Assembly: GCF_900156065.1 (NCBI RefSeq)
Contig: NZ_FTNF01000011.1
Span: forward strand, 158,457 to 222,456
Length of the DNA stretch: 64,000 bases
Direction of reading: 5' to 3'
DNA from: Micromonospora avicenniae
GTDB lineage: Bacteria; Actinomycetota; Actinomycetes; Mycobacteriales; Micromonosporaceae
This document shows positions 9,524 to 17,946 of the stretch, piece by piece. Under the pieces are notes generated by a model that saw only the letters and a program-made list of their open reading frames with translations, was not told the origin of the DNA and did no database searches. Position 1 is the stretch's first letter; every line of letters starts with the position of its first letter. The translations under genes were made by a program, and so were the position numbers.

Positions 9524-11380
9524 TCAGCTCCCGGCGACCTCGATCAGTACCGCGCCCGGCTGCGGCAGGTGCAGCTCCACCACGGCGGCCCTGCCCTCGG
9601 TCGCGGTTTCGATCTTCTCCGCCGCCAGCGCGTCCACGGCGCGCAACGCGTCCCACTGCTCGCCGGCGGGCCACTCGGTGATGCCGAGCCGCCCGGCGAG
9701 GGTGGTGACGTCGCCGTGCTCCCGGTCGAGGCGGGTCACGGTCACCGTGCGGCCGGCCGCGCCGTCCACGGCGAGGCGGACCCGTCGGGCCAGCGAGGAA
9801 TCACCGTCGCGCTTGGACTGGTCCAGGGTGTGCGCCCAGACGAGGATCGCGAGGCTGCCGTCCGACCGCCGGCTGGCCCAGGTCTGCACCAGGCCCGTCG
9901 CGCCGTCGCCGGCGGCCCGCACCGGCAGCTCGGTCTCGCCGAGCTGACTCAGCATCCGCAGCGCGTGGTACCGGGGCTTGGCGATCCCGCCGACGGTGAG
10001 CAGGCCGAAGCCGCCGTGCAGCAGCCGGGGCGGGCGGCCCAGCTCCTCGAAGTGGTCGCTGGCCACCCAGTACGACAGAGCATCGACCCGACCGGCGGCC
10101 GAGCGCATGCCGGACAGCAGGAACGTCGCCGCGGACGTGCCGTCGTTGACCGGGTGGAAGTGCGTCGGCGTGACGCCCCACTCGGTCCAGAGGATCCGGG
10201 CGTCCGGGAAGCCGAGCCGCGCCAGGGTCGGTCGCAGATCCAGTGGCGGGCTGCCGTACGTGTGGGTGGAGACGAAGTCGACGGGCGCACCCGAGCGGCG
10301 GGCGTGATCGAGCAGCGCGTCCACCCATCCGGCGGCGGCCGAGGACGGCCCGCCGACCGGGATGCGCGGGTCGACATCCTTCACCGCCCGGGCGGTCACG
10401 TCGTACAGCCGCATCCACTCGTCGCGGGTGCCGGACCAGAACACCTCGAGGTTGGCCTCGTTCCACACCTCGAAGTCCCAACCCAGCACCTCCTCGCCGT
10501 ACCGGTCGAGCAGGTGCGCGACCAGGGCGCGGACCAGCTCGGCCCAGCGGTCCCAGTCCTTGGGCGGGGAGATGACGCCGCGGTACTGGAAGACCGTGCG
10601 CTCCGGGTCGCTGGCCAGGTCGCGAGGCATGAAGCCGATCTCGACGACCGGTCGCAGGCCGGTGGAGAGCAGCAGGTCGTAGACCCGGTCGATGCCGGTG
10701 AAGTCGAGCACCGGTTCGCCGTCCACCTCGCGGTAGACGCCGAGGTCGTCGTGGAGGATCGAGTGCGCCCGGACCGTCTCGACGCCGACCTCCTCGCGGA
10801 TCCGGCGCAGCGCCGCGAGCAGTTCGACGCCGATCTCCCGCCCGCCGGAGGTGTCGGCGCAGAGCAGTTGAGAGAGGCGCTCGCTGCCGATCATCGGCTG
10901 CCACGGCCGGGCGAGCGGCATGCCGGTGGCGGCCGCGTCGACGGCCAGCTCGACGGTCGGCGTGACGCCGGTGGCCGGCAGCGACGCGCAGGTCAATGGC
11001 GCGCTCAGCGGCCCGGTCACGGTGACCTCGGGGACGGCGGCCACGGCGTACGTGTACGGCTGTCCTGGCTCGCCGGTGGTGTCGACGTACCAGGTGTCCG
11101 GGACGGACAGGACGTCGCCGCCGAGGTGGTCGACCGGGGTCAGCTCGCCCACGACGACGCCGTCGCGTACCGCGGCTCGGTGCACCAGGTATCCGACCGC
11201 GCCGGGCACCGGCGACCACGAGAGACGGACGTGGCCGACACCGGCGTGGGCGGCCAGGCCGTCCGGCGGCGAGAGGACGGGCGTGCCGTAGGTCGTGCCT
11301 GTCTCGTCGCTGCGCAGGGCGATCCGCGCCTCCCAGTCGGATCGGGCGTCGGCCGGCTGGTGGTCGCTGGTGCTCGTCAC
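9524..11380 (-). CDS. GH39 family glycoside hydrolase (beta-xylosidase/iduronidase-like), first copy
   Basis: A 618-residue enzyme and first gene of the glycosidase operon. A fibronectin-III-like module (about residues 50-120, RLSWSPVPGAVGYLVHR) precedes the GH39 barrel. Acid/base Glu308 lies in FEVWNEANLEVFW (WNEA, where the second copy has WNEP) and the nucleophile Glu400 in ILWTEWG. No signal peptide. GTG 11380 is preceded by AGGAGG. The LacI-type operator at 11422-11435 lies about 40 bases upstream, so this operon is probably repressed until the sugar enters through the importer on the other strand. Confidence 0.9.
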   Translation of the reverse strand: MTSTSDHQPADARSDWEARIALRSDETGTTYGTPVLSPPDGLAAHAGVGHVRLSWSPVPGAVGYLVHRAAVRDGVVVGELTPVDHLGGDVLSVPDTWYVDTTGEPGQPYTYAVAAVPEVTVTGPLSAPLTCASLPATGVTPTVELAVDAAATGMPLARPWQPMIGSERLSQLLCADTSGGREIGVELLAALRRIREEVGVETVRAHSILHDDLGVYREVDGEPVLDFTGIDRVYDLLLSTGLRPVVEIGFMPRDLASDPERTVFQYRGVISPPKDWDRWAELVRALVAHLLDRYGEEVLGWDFEVWNEANLEVFWSGTRDEWMRLYDVTARAVKDVDPRIPVGGPSSAAAGWVDALLDHARRSGAPVDFVSTHTYGSPPLDLRPTLARLGFPDARILWTEWGVTPTHFHPVNDGTSAATFLLSGMRSAAGRVDALSYWVASDHFEELGRPPRLLHGGFGLLTVGGIAKPRYHALRMLSQLGETELPVRAAGDGATGLVQTWASRRSDGSLAILVWAHTLDQSKRDGDSSLARRVRLAVDGAAGRTVTVTRLDREHGDVTTLAGRLGITEWPAGEQWDALRAVDALAAEKIETATEGRAAVVELHLPQPGAVLIEVAGS

Positions 11381-11421
11381 CGGGGCACCTCCTGGTGTGT
11401 CGGGTAGTCCGGTCCGAGCAC

Positions 11422-11435
11422 TGTAACCGGTTTCT
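11422..11435. promoter_or_regulatory. LacI-type operator upstream of the GH39-GH39-GH13 operon
   Basis: TGTAACCGGTTTCT contains the perfect core AACCGGTT, with the outer G/C pair of the common LacI/GalR operator pattern TGnAAnCGnTTnCA. It sits about 42 bases before the GTG at 11380, where it would block transcription. The only LacI-type regulator in the window is the partial gene at its left end. The rest of the gene-free stretch 11381-11756 shows nothing else I can name. Confidence 0.6.
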
Positions 11436-11756
11436 GTGCCGGTCGCGCCCCCTCGCCCGGCACTTTTTCGCGAGTACTGATCGGGTTCGGTCGCCCGGCG
11501 GAGGGCGCCCACGATGCGGCGAGGTCGCCTTGATCCCTTCCGGACGGCACCGCGCCGGTTCAGTCGTCGGCCGCCGTCACGTAGGCGTGCGACCGGTTGG
11601 CCCGGCGGTGACCGCCGCACCGGCAGCGGATAGGGGAGAGCCCACTCCCGTCCGGGCGGCGACCCGCAGGCCGCCCGGCTCGACCGCCCCACCGGCGCGA
11701 CCTCGGTGGGGGAGCTGTGTCCGCACCACGCCCACCGCCGGAGGGCAACGAGTTGG

Positions 11757-12095
11757 TCAGGCGACCCGGGGCGCCGGCACGATCGGCAGTGCGCTGCGCT
11801 GCGTCGCGCCCGACCTCCCGCCGCCCTGCTCGGCGACAGCAGCACGCTCCACCACGGGCGTACGGGGGTCCGTCCGGTCGGGCAGGGTGCCGGCCGGCGG
11901 TGTGCCGCCGGTGACGACCCCGCCCAGCAACGCCAGCAGGCGGGGAACGTCTCCGATGGGCATCCGGAACGACGCCCGGCAGACTCCGCCGCCCCACACG
12001 GAGAGCACCACCGCCTCCCGCTCGGGGTGGTAACTGACCCGCATCATCCGGTCCTCGCCCCGCGTGTCGGCGAACAGGTCACCGAGGCTGGGCAT
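11757..12095 (-). CDS. Conserved hypothetical small protein
   Basis: A 112-residue protein whose first 60 residues look conserved (SLGDLFADTRGEDRMMRVSYHPER..VVLSVW..CRASFRMPIGDVPRLLALL). A low-complexity Gly/Pro/Arg tail follows. I chose ATG 12095 because GGGAGAGG lies 8 bases before it; an ATG 18 bases upstream has no such site. No signal peptide or membrane segment. The start pattern of alternating strands suggests a small beta-rich domain, but I do not recognise a characterised family and give no function. Confidence 0.7.
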   Translation of the reverse strand: MPSLGDLFADTRGEDRMMRVSYHPEREAVVLSVWGGGVCRASFRMPIGDVPRLLALLGGVVTGGTPPAGTLPDRTDPRTPVVERAAVAEQGGGRSGATQRSALPIVPAPRVA

Positions 12096-12152
12096 CGGCA
12101 ATACCTCTCCCATGGCAACCAGAATGCAACACTCCGGTCACCCAGCGGTAGA

Positions 12153-12680
12153 TCAAAGTTTGCGGAACGGTTCGGCGTACGCGAACTCGCCCCGGATCGA
12201 CGGGTCCCAACCACTGAGCGGACGCGCCATGAAGTAGCGCGGCCCCCAGGCGGGGACCGGCGGGGTCACGCCGTGCTCGACCGCGGGCCGGAAGCCGAAG
12301 CGCGGGTAGTAGCCGGGGTGGCCGAGCAGCACCACCAGCTGTTCGTCCCGCGCGTCCGCCGCACCGAGCACCGCGTGCATCAGCGCCGACCCCACCCCAC
12401 GGCGTTGCCACTGCGGCAGTACGCCGAGCGGCCCGAGCCCCAGCGCCACCGGCCGCCCGGCCACCCATCCGCGGGTGCACACCACGTGTCCCACCACCCG
12501 GCCGTCCGGGTCGGTCGCCACCAGCGACAGGGCGGGCAGCCAGGCGTCGTCGGCGCGCAGCGCGTCGACCAGGGTCGCCTCCACAGGTATGGTCTCCGGA
12601 CCGTCCGGCTTGGCGAAGGCGGCGGCGTGCACCGCGCGGATGGCTTCGATGTCGGCGGCGGTCTCGCGTGTGATCAGCAT
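12153..12680 (-). CDS. GNAT-family N-acetyltransferase
   Basis: A 175-residue acetyl-CoA-dependent N-acetyltransferase of the YhbS-like group. The N-terminus (MLITRETAADIEAIRAVHAAAF), the strand VVGHVVCTRG, the pyrophosphate-binding turn PQWQRRGVGSALM near residues 92-104 and the LGHPGYYPRFGF motif identify it. Substrate unknown. It appears leaderless: TATCGT lies 6 bases before the ATG. Confidence 0.9.
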   Translation of the reverse strand: MLITRETAADIEAIRAVHAAAFAKPDGPETIPVEATLVDALRADDAWLPALSLVATDPDGRVVGHVVCTRGWVAGRPVALGLGPLGVLPQWQRRGVGSALMHAVLGAADARDEQLVVLLGHPGYYPRFGFRPAVEHGVTPPVPAWGPRYFMARPLSGWDPSIRGEFAYAEPFRKL

Positions 12681-12882
12681 CGATCGACGATAGGGACCGG
12701 GACGGTCGACCGCCGCCGAATTTCGCCCCGCCCCCGGGGTGACCTCCGTCGGCCGGCGACGGGAGCCCCCATCGCGGGTGCTAGCCCATCACCCGTGCAG
12801 CTCGTGCCGGCGCTCTCTGCGGTGTCAGCGCGACGCGGCCCGCCTCGGCCACGCCGTCGCTACGCGGTGATCGAGGCGGGAG

Positions 12883-13296
12883 TCACCCCTGCTTCGGCAT
12901 GATGTCCACCATCCACTGGATGCCGAAGCGGTCGACGCACATGCCGAACTCGTCGCCCCACATCTGCTTCTCCAGCGGCATCGCCACCGCGCCGCCCTCG
13001 CTGAGGCGCTCCCAGTAGCCGCGCAGTTCGTCGGCGTCGTCTCCGCTGAGGCTGATGCTGATGTTGTTTCCCGGCTGGTGTTCCATGCCGGGCGGCATGT
13101 CCGACACCATCAGCGTGAAGCCACGGTCGGTGTCGAGCATGGCGTGCATGATCTGGTCCTCGGTGCCCGGCGCGGCGTTGCCGAACTCGCCGAAGGTGCT
13201 CATGCGCAGCGAACCGCCGAACACCTGTCGGTAGAACTCGATGGCCTCGCGGGCGTTGCCGGGGAAGTTGAGGTACGGGTTGAGCCGAGACGCCAC
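12883..13296 (-). CDS. VOC-fold protein, PhnB/YjdN-like
   Basis: A 137-residue vicinal-oxygen-chelate fold protein. Hallmarks are LNPYLNFPGNAREAIEFYRQVFGG at the N-terminus, HAMLDTD, and the ending WGDEFGMCVDRFGIQWMVDI. I chose GTG 13296 because AAGGAGGG lies directly upstream; the ATG at 13326 has no such site. PhnB-like proteins have no settled enzymatic role. The 202-bp gap before the GNAT gene shows nothing recognisable. Confidence 0.88.
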   Translation of the reverse strand: MASRLNPYLNFPGNAREAIEFYRQVFGGSLRMSTFGEFGNAAPGTEDQIMHAMLDTDRGFTLMVSDMPPGMEHQPGNNISISLSGDDADELRGYWERLSEGGAVAMPLEKQMWGDEFGMCVDRFGIQWMVDIMPKQG

Positions 13297-13426
13297 AGCA
13301 CCCTCCTTGGTCGTGACCCGCGTCATCGTCGCAGCTCACCGGGGCCGGGACAACGAGGCGCGCCCGCGTTTCGCGGCCGGCGGGGAACGGCCGGGTCGAC
13401 CGTTCCCCGCCGGACGTCGACCGGAC

Positions 13427-14566
13427 TCAGTGGTGCCTGAACGACTGCCGGACCACGCCGCCGACGATGGCGCACCACGTGCTCACGTCCACCTTGCCGT
13501 TGCGCGGCAGTCCGTGCACGCCCTGCAGGTCCTGCACCGCCTTGCGGGTCGGGTAGTCGTACTCGCCGGTGACGGTCACCTCGGCGTACCCCTTGATGTT
13601 CAAGATGAACTGCACGGCGCTGACCGGCAGACCGGAGGCGTCCTCGCCCAGCTCGGGGACCAGGGTCTCCCAGGTCTGCGGGGTGAGTGTGGCGTCGACG
13701 TCCACCGGGATGCCGTTGCGGTACTGCCAGTCCTGCACCGCGGCCACGGTGGCGGCGTCGAAGACGCTGTTGACCGGAACGGTGTAGCCGCGGTACGCGA
13801 GCAGGTACTGCGCCACCTGCACGGCCGGCGAGCTGACGAAGCGCCACAGGTCCGGCCAGCGGCGAGCCGGCACGTCGGCGAGGTCGGTGCCGAGTTCGGC
13901 GAACACCCGGCGTCGCAGCATGGGGAACTGACGGTAGAACGCCGCACCCGGGCACTGGGTGTTGCGGAAGTCCCAGTGGCCGAAGATGTCATGTGCCTGC
14001 AGACCGTACTGCCGGCAGATCGTGACGCAGAGCTTGACCAGCGAGTCGAGCAGCGCCTGCGGCGGCGTCTCGGTGACGTACGTGCCCTCGTTCTCGATCC
14101 CGATGGCCCGTCCGTTCTCACCCGGGCAGTGTGCCGAGATCATCTGCCGGTCGCCGGCCTGGAGGCGCTCCAGGCTTCCCGTCCGGCCTTCCAGTACGTA
14201 GCCGCCCCGGCTCACCGTGAAGTGCTGCCCGGTGTCGGACCACCCGTTGCCGTCCATGTGCAGGTCCTGGCAGTCCTTCGCCAGCTTGATGGCCTGCGCC
14301 TCGGAGTAGTCGGTGACGTTCGGGAAGGCCATGTGGTGCACGATGATCTTGTTGGTCGGGGTGGCGCTGACCGACAGCGGGTCGGCCGGCGGGCGCGCCC
14401 CCCACTCGTCACAGCTGATGATCCAGTCGAGGTCCGTGCCCGTTCCCGGGGTCGCCTGGGCCGCGGCGGGGAAGGCCAGCTCGCTCCCGACGACCGCGAC
14501 CGTGGCGGCGCCGAGGCCGGCCCGCAGCAGCGTACGACGGTCCAGTTCGGAATGGTTGACGTGCAT
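13427..14566 (-). CDS. Secreted N-acetylmuramoyl-L-alanine amidase (PGRP/Amidase_2) with two peptidoglycan-binding domains
   Basis: A 379-residue exported amidase that should cut the lactyl-amide bond of peptidoglycan. A Tat-type signal (DRRTLLRAG then a hydrophobic stretch ending near AAAQA) covers residues 1-38. The PGRP domain at about 45-220 shows the zinc ligands and catalytic motifs: IIVHHMAF, GIENEGTYV, and FGHWDFRNTQCPG. Two peptidoglycan_binding_1 repeats follow at about 240-305 and 310-375. GAGGAG lies before ATG 14566. It probably acts on the cell's own wall. Confidence 0.92.
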   Translation of the reverse strand: MHVNHSELDRRTLLRAGLGAATVAVVGSELAFPAAAQATPGTGTDLDWIISCDEWGARPPADPLSVSATPTNKIIVHHMAFPNVTDYSEAQAIKLAKDCQDLHMDGNGWSDTGQHFTVSRGGYVLEGRTGSLERLQAGDRQMISAHCPGENGRAIGIENEGTYVTETPPQALLDSLVKLCVTICRQYGLQAHDIFGHWDFRNTQCPGAAFYRQFPMLRRRVFAELGTDLADVPARRWPDLWRFVSSPAVQVAQYLLAYRGYTVPVNSVFDAATVAAVQDWQYRNGIPVDVDATLTPQTWETLVPELGEDASGLPVSAVQFILNIKGYAEVTVTGEYDYPTRKAVQDLQGVHGLPRNGKVDVSTWCAIVGGVVRQSFRHH

Positions 14567-14695
14567 GACAGCTCCTCTGCGGCCGGACCGGGGGTTGTGA
14601 AAAGTAGCTCCATTGGCCGCGCGTGATGTGGAGGATATTGCCGTGACCGGCGCTGCGCTAGGGGTCGGGCCGGGTCGGCCGGCCAGGCGGGACCC

Positions 14696-15388
14696 TCACT
14701 CCTCGATCGCCCCACCGACGCGCCGCAGGTGACGTCGGAACGTGTACGTCGGATCCGCCGCCCGGCGCGCCAGGTAGTCGTCGAAGTCGGTCTGCCGGCG
14801 CAGCGTCTCACCGGCACGGATCCGTGCCGCCTGCTCCCGCTCGACCCGGCGGATCCGCGCCGCAGTGGCCAGCACCTCGTCGACGTGGTCGGCCGCCACG
14901 AAGAGCACACCGTCGTCGTCGCCGAACACCACGTCGCCCCGGCCCACCTCGTGCTCACCGACGCGCGCACTGGTCAGCGCCGCCTGCTCCCGCTCGTCCA
15001 CCCGGACCGGACCCGACGGGAAGCCGCCGTAGCTGAACACCGGCAGCCCGATCTCGACCAGCTCCGCCGTGTCCCGGTGCAGCCCCCACACCACCAGCCC
15101 GGCCACCCCCGTCGCGATGGCCTCCAGCACCGTCAGGTCACCGACGCACGCCTCGTCCGTCCGTCCGCCGTTGTCGACCACCAGCACGTCGCCGGTCGAA
15201 GCGTGGCCGTACGCCTCCAGGAAGACGTCCACACTTCCGTAGTGCCGTGCCGGCAGCACCCGTCCGGCCAGCCGCCGGCCGGCGAGCACCGGGCGGACGC
15301 CGGGCGGCGCGGCCCGCGGCGGCACCCCCAGGCGTACGCACGCGTCCGCCAGCAGCGGAGTGGACAGGTCGACGAAACGCTCCAGCAT
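14696..15388 (-). CDS. RraA-like family protein (oxaloacetate decarboxylase / HMG aldolase-type fold)
   Basis: A 230-residue RraA-like protein (LSTPLLADACVRLG..GDVLVVDNGGRTDEACVGDLTVLEAIATGVAGLVVWGLHRDT). The G-D-L and later R-D style metal and substrate sites are similar to 4-hydroxy-4-methyl-2-oxoglutarate aldolases, but many members have unknown substrates. A long C-terminal helix (ARIRRVEREQAARIRAGETLRRQTDFDDYLARR) is typical of the aldolase-like branch. ATG 15388 has GGAGG upstream; the longer frame to 15886 is a shadow. Confidence 0.85.
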   Translation of the reverse strand: MLERFVDLSTPLLADACVRLGVPPRAAPPGVRPVLAGRRLAGRVLPARHYGSVDVFLEAYGHASTGDVLVVDNGGRTDEACVGDLTVLEAIATGVAGLVVWGLHRDTAELVEIGLPVFSYGGFPSGPVRVDEREQAALTSARVGEHEVGRGDVVFGDDDGVLFVAADHVDEVLATAARIRRVEREQAARIRAGETLRRQTDFDDYLARRAADPTYTFRRHLRRVGGAIEE

Positions 15389-15632
15389 GACGCCCTCCAG
15401 ACGGCCGGCGGGACGCCATCGTAGGGCGAGCGGCGGGCACCGGAACGAGATCCAATCCCGAGTGTGCGGCTTGCTCCGGTCGGACCCGACCCCACGAACG
15501 GGCGGTCGGCGCCCCGGGTGGCACCAGTCGCGGTTCCTGCCGCCTCGTGACGAATGGCAGGACTGACGGCTGCGACAACGGGTACGCGCGGTTGCGCAAC
15601 GTCGGCGTCGGTCGGAATTCGGAGGCGGTGCC

Positions 15633-16517
15633 ATGGAAGCCGGTGTGATCGTCGCCGTGGTCGTCGTGGTGCTGGTGGTGCTCGTGCTGGCGCTCAGCCT
15701 CCGGATGGTCCAGCAGTACCAGCGGGGCATCGTCTTCCGCTTCGGCCGGGTGCTGGAGCGGGTCCGGCAGCCCGGCCTGCACCTGATCATCCCGATCGCC
15801 GACCGGATGGTGCGGGTCAGCATGCAGACCACCGTGATCGGCGTACCGCCGCAGGGCGCGATCACCAGGGATAACGTCACGCTCACCGTCGACGCCGTCG
15901 TCTACTACCGAGTGGTCGACCCGGTCAAGGCGCTGGTCAACATACGTGACTATCCCGCGGCCGTGCTCCAGGTCGCGCAGACGGCGATGCGTTCGGTGAT
16001 CGGCAAGGCCGACCTGGACACGCTGCTCGGCGACCGGGACCGGATCAACGCCGAGCTGAAGTCGGTCATCGACGCGCCGACGGAGAAGCCGTGGGGGCTG
16101 CTCATCGAACGGGTCGAGGTCAAGGACGTCTCGTTGCCGGAAGGCATGAAGCGCTCGATGTCCCGGCAGGCGGAGGCGGAGCGGGAGCGGCGCGCCCGGG
16201 TGATCGCCGCGGACGGCGAGTTCCAGGCGTCGCGCCGGCTCGCCGACGCGTCCCGGGCGATGGCGGCCACGCCCGGCGCGTACCAGCTGCGGCTGTTGCA
16301 GACGGTGGTGGACGTCGCGGCCGAGAAGAACAGCACCCTCGTGATGCCGTTTCCCGTCGAGTTGCTGCGCTTCTTCGACAAGTTCACCGGATCGCCGGGC
16401 GGGCCGGCCTCCGCCGCGCCACCGCTCGGCCCCCCGCCCGAGCGAGCGGACCTCGGGCCGCTCACCGAGAACGTGGCCGGCGCGGCCGAGGAGGACGGCC
16501 ACGGCCGGCGGTCCTGA
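15633..16517 (+). CDS. Slipin/stomatin-like SPFH (Band 7) membrane protein
   Basis: A 294-residue membrane scaffold protein. One N-terminal transmembrane helix (residues 4-24) is followed by the SPFH domain (VQQYQRGIVFRFGRVLERVRQPGLHLIIP, then DNVTLTVDAVVYYRVVDPVKA) and a charged helical segment (MSRQAEAERERRARVIAADGEFQAS) that oligomerises in this family. The usual NfeD partner is absent; the neighbour is a conserved-TM-helix protein. GGAGG precedes the ATG. Role is inferred as membrane-domain organisation or protease regulation. Confidence 0.93.
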   Translation: MEAGVIVAVVVVVLVVLVLALSLRMVQQYQRGIVFRFGRVLERVRQPGLHLIIPIADRMVRVSMQTTVIGVPPQGAITRDNVTLTVDAVVYYRVVDPVKALVNIRDYPAAVLQVAQTAMRSVIGKADLDTLLGDRDRINAELKSVIDAPTEKPWGLLIERVEVKDVSLPEGMKRSMSRQAEAERERRARVIAADGEFQASRRLADASRAMAATPGAYQLRLLQTVVDVAAEKNSTLVMPFPVELLRFFDKFTGSPGGPASAAPPLGPPPERADLGPLTENVAGAAEEDGHGRRS

Positions 16518-16648
16518 CCGTGGCAGCGGTGGACCAGGCGCGGTCTCGGGACGCGGAGCCTGAGTCCCCGCCGGTCCACTTCGGGTGCCTGCCCGCGGGA
16601 TCACTCGTCGTCGGATCGAAGCTTCGTGTTTGGCGCCCGGCACCCGCC

Positions 16649-16681
16649 GGGTAGGTCGGGGCCCAACGTCTCGACCTACCC
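16649..16681 (+). promoter_or_regulatory. 5'-leader hairpin before the channel-like gene
   Basis: A perfect 10-bp inverted repeat, GGGTAGGTCG (16649-16658) and CGACCTACCC (16672-16681), has a 13-base loop. It ends 4 bases before the Shine-Dalgarno GGAGG (16686-16690) of the next gene. It could terminate the slipin transcript or fold in the leader of the next gene; the sequence does not decide. Confidence 0.45.
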
Positions 16682-16697
16682 GCGTGGAGGACCTCGG

Positions 16698-17687
16698 ATG
16701 AGAGACAACGTCGGCGACGCGGTGGGCGACGCGCTCCGCTCGGTGATGCTGTTCGTGCCCAAGGCGGTCGCCTTCGTGGCGATCCTGGTGGTCGGCTGGT
16801 TCGTCGCCAAGGCCGCCCTGAAGATAGTGAACCGGATCCTGGAGCGGGTCGGCTTCGACCGTGCCGTGGAGCGCGGTGGTCTCCGCCGCGCGCTGAACCG
16901 CGCCCGCTACGACGCGAGCGGCATCGTCGCGAAACTCGTCCAGTACGGCCTGCTGCTGGTAACCCTCCAGCTGGCCTTCGGCATCTGGGGGCCGAACCCC
17001 GTATCGGACCTGATCGCCGGGGTGATCGCCTGGCTGCCGCGTGCCTTCGTGGCCATCGTCATCGTGGTGGTCGCCGCCGCGATCGCCAGCGCCGTCAAGG
17101 ACGTCGTCGGCGGTGCCCTCGGTGGTCTCTCGTACGGCCGGGCACTGGGCACGATCGCGTACGTCTTCGTCCTCGGCCTGGGCGTCGTCGCGGCGCTCAA
17201 CCAGATCGGTGTGGCCACCACGGTCACCACCCCGGTGCTCATCACCGTGCTGGCCACCGTCGGCGGGATCCTGGTCGTGGGCGTCGGTGGCGGCCTGGTC
17301 CGGCCGATGCAGAGCCGCTGGGAGACGTGGCTGACCCGCGCGGAGCAGGAATCCCACTCGATCGCGACGCACGCGCGCGCCTACCGGGCCGACCGACGCG
17401 ACGCCGCGGCACAGGAGCGGCGCCGCTCCGACGCCGCAGCCGCTCCGGCGAGCCCGGTCGCCGACCCGGACGCCACCCAGGCCACCCGCCCCGCCGATCC
17501 GGAGGAGACGCAGGTGGTCACCCGGCCGGCGGATTCGGACGCCACGCAGGTGGTGGCCCGGCCGGACGACCCGGACGCCACGCAGGCGACCCCGTCCGGC
17601 GTGCCACTTCCCGCCCAGCGGACCGCGGACGACAGCGAGGCCACCGTGGTCATTCCGCCGCTGGAACCACGGCCGGACCACCGCTGA
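16698..17687 (+). CDS. Conserved-TM-helix (CmpX/MscS-related) membrane protein with acidic repeat tail
   Basis: A 329-residue protein. Residues 1-215 form four to five transmembrane helices with the conserved-TM-helix repeat pattern found in CmpX and MscS-related proteins (VAFVAILVVGWFVAKAALKIVNRILERVGFD). No full MscS beta-domain follows. From residue 230 on the chain is cytoplasmic, charged, and ends in four near-repeats of about 13 residues (DATQ or EETQ followed by VV/A and RPAD, residues 257-305). ATG 16698 has GGAGG 7 bases upstream. Channel activity is an inference; the threonine-rich tail looks like a regulated, possibly phosphorylated, segment. Confidence 0.82.
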   Translation: MRDNVGDAVGDALRSVMLFVPKAVAFVAILVVGWFVAKAALKIVNRILERVGFDRAVERGGLRRALNRARYDASGIVAKLVQYGLLLVTLQLAFGIWGPNPVSDLIAGVIAWLPRAFVAIVIVVVAAAIASAVKDVVGGALGGLSYGRALGTIAYVFVLGLGVVAALNQIGVATTVTTPVLITVLATVGGILVVGVGGGLVRPMQSRWETWLTRAEQESHSIATHARAYRADRRDAAAQERRRSDAAAAPASPVADPDATQATRPADPEETQVVTRPADSDATQVVARPDDPDATQATPSGVPLPAQRTADDSEATVVIPPLEPRPDHR

Positions 17688-17697
17688 ACACTCGATC

Positions 17698-17728
17698 GGG
17701 TGGGGTGGGACCTTGTCCCGCCCCACCC
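17698..17728. terminator. Strong GC-rich terminator hairpin
   Basis: A 14-bp stem (17698-17711 with 17715-17728, one G-T wobble, core GGGTGGGGTGGGAC) and a 3-base loop, 10 bases after the stop at 17687. No U-tract follows. Confidence 0.75.
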
Positions 17729-17848
17729 GCATGCGCGAACCCGACGGTGGCGCGAGTTCGTCTTCCGCGCGCCGCCCGCCCCCACGCCGCCGGCCCGCGC
17801 GCCACGAACGCTGGTCTCCCCGCGGCCGGGCCGACTAGCATCGCGGAC

Positions 17849-17866
17849 ATGACCTGGCGACATTGA
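17849..17866 (+). CDS. Possible leaderless micro-ORF MTWRH upstream of MFS gene
   Basis: TAGCAT at 17836-17841 lies 7 bases before an ATG that opens a 5-codon frame, the spacing used by leaderless actinomycete genes. It sits 80 bases before the MFS start. It may mark the transcript start of that gene, or be a short leader; the peptide alone proves nothing. The remainder of 17688-17946 is the terminator and featureless sequence. Confidence 0.3.
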   Translation: MTWRH

Positions 17867-17946
17867 TGCATTGCTGACGGCCGCAGCCGTGGGCCGCCGC
17901 GGACGCCGTACCTCAGGCGTCCGCTCCGCTCCCACGGGAAGGCCTC

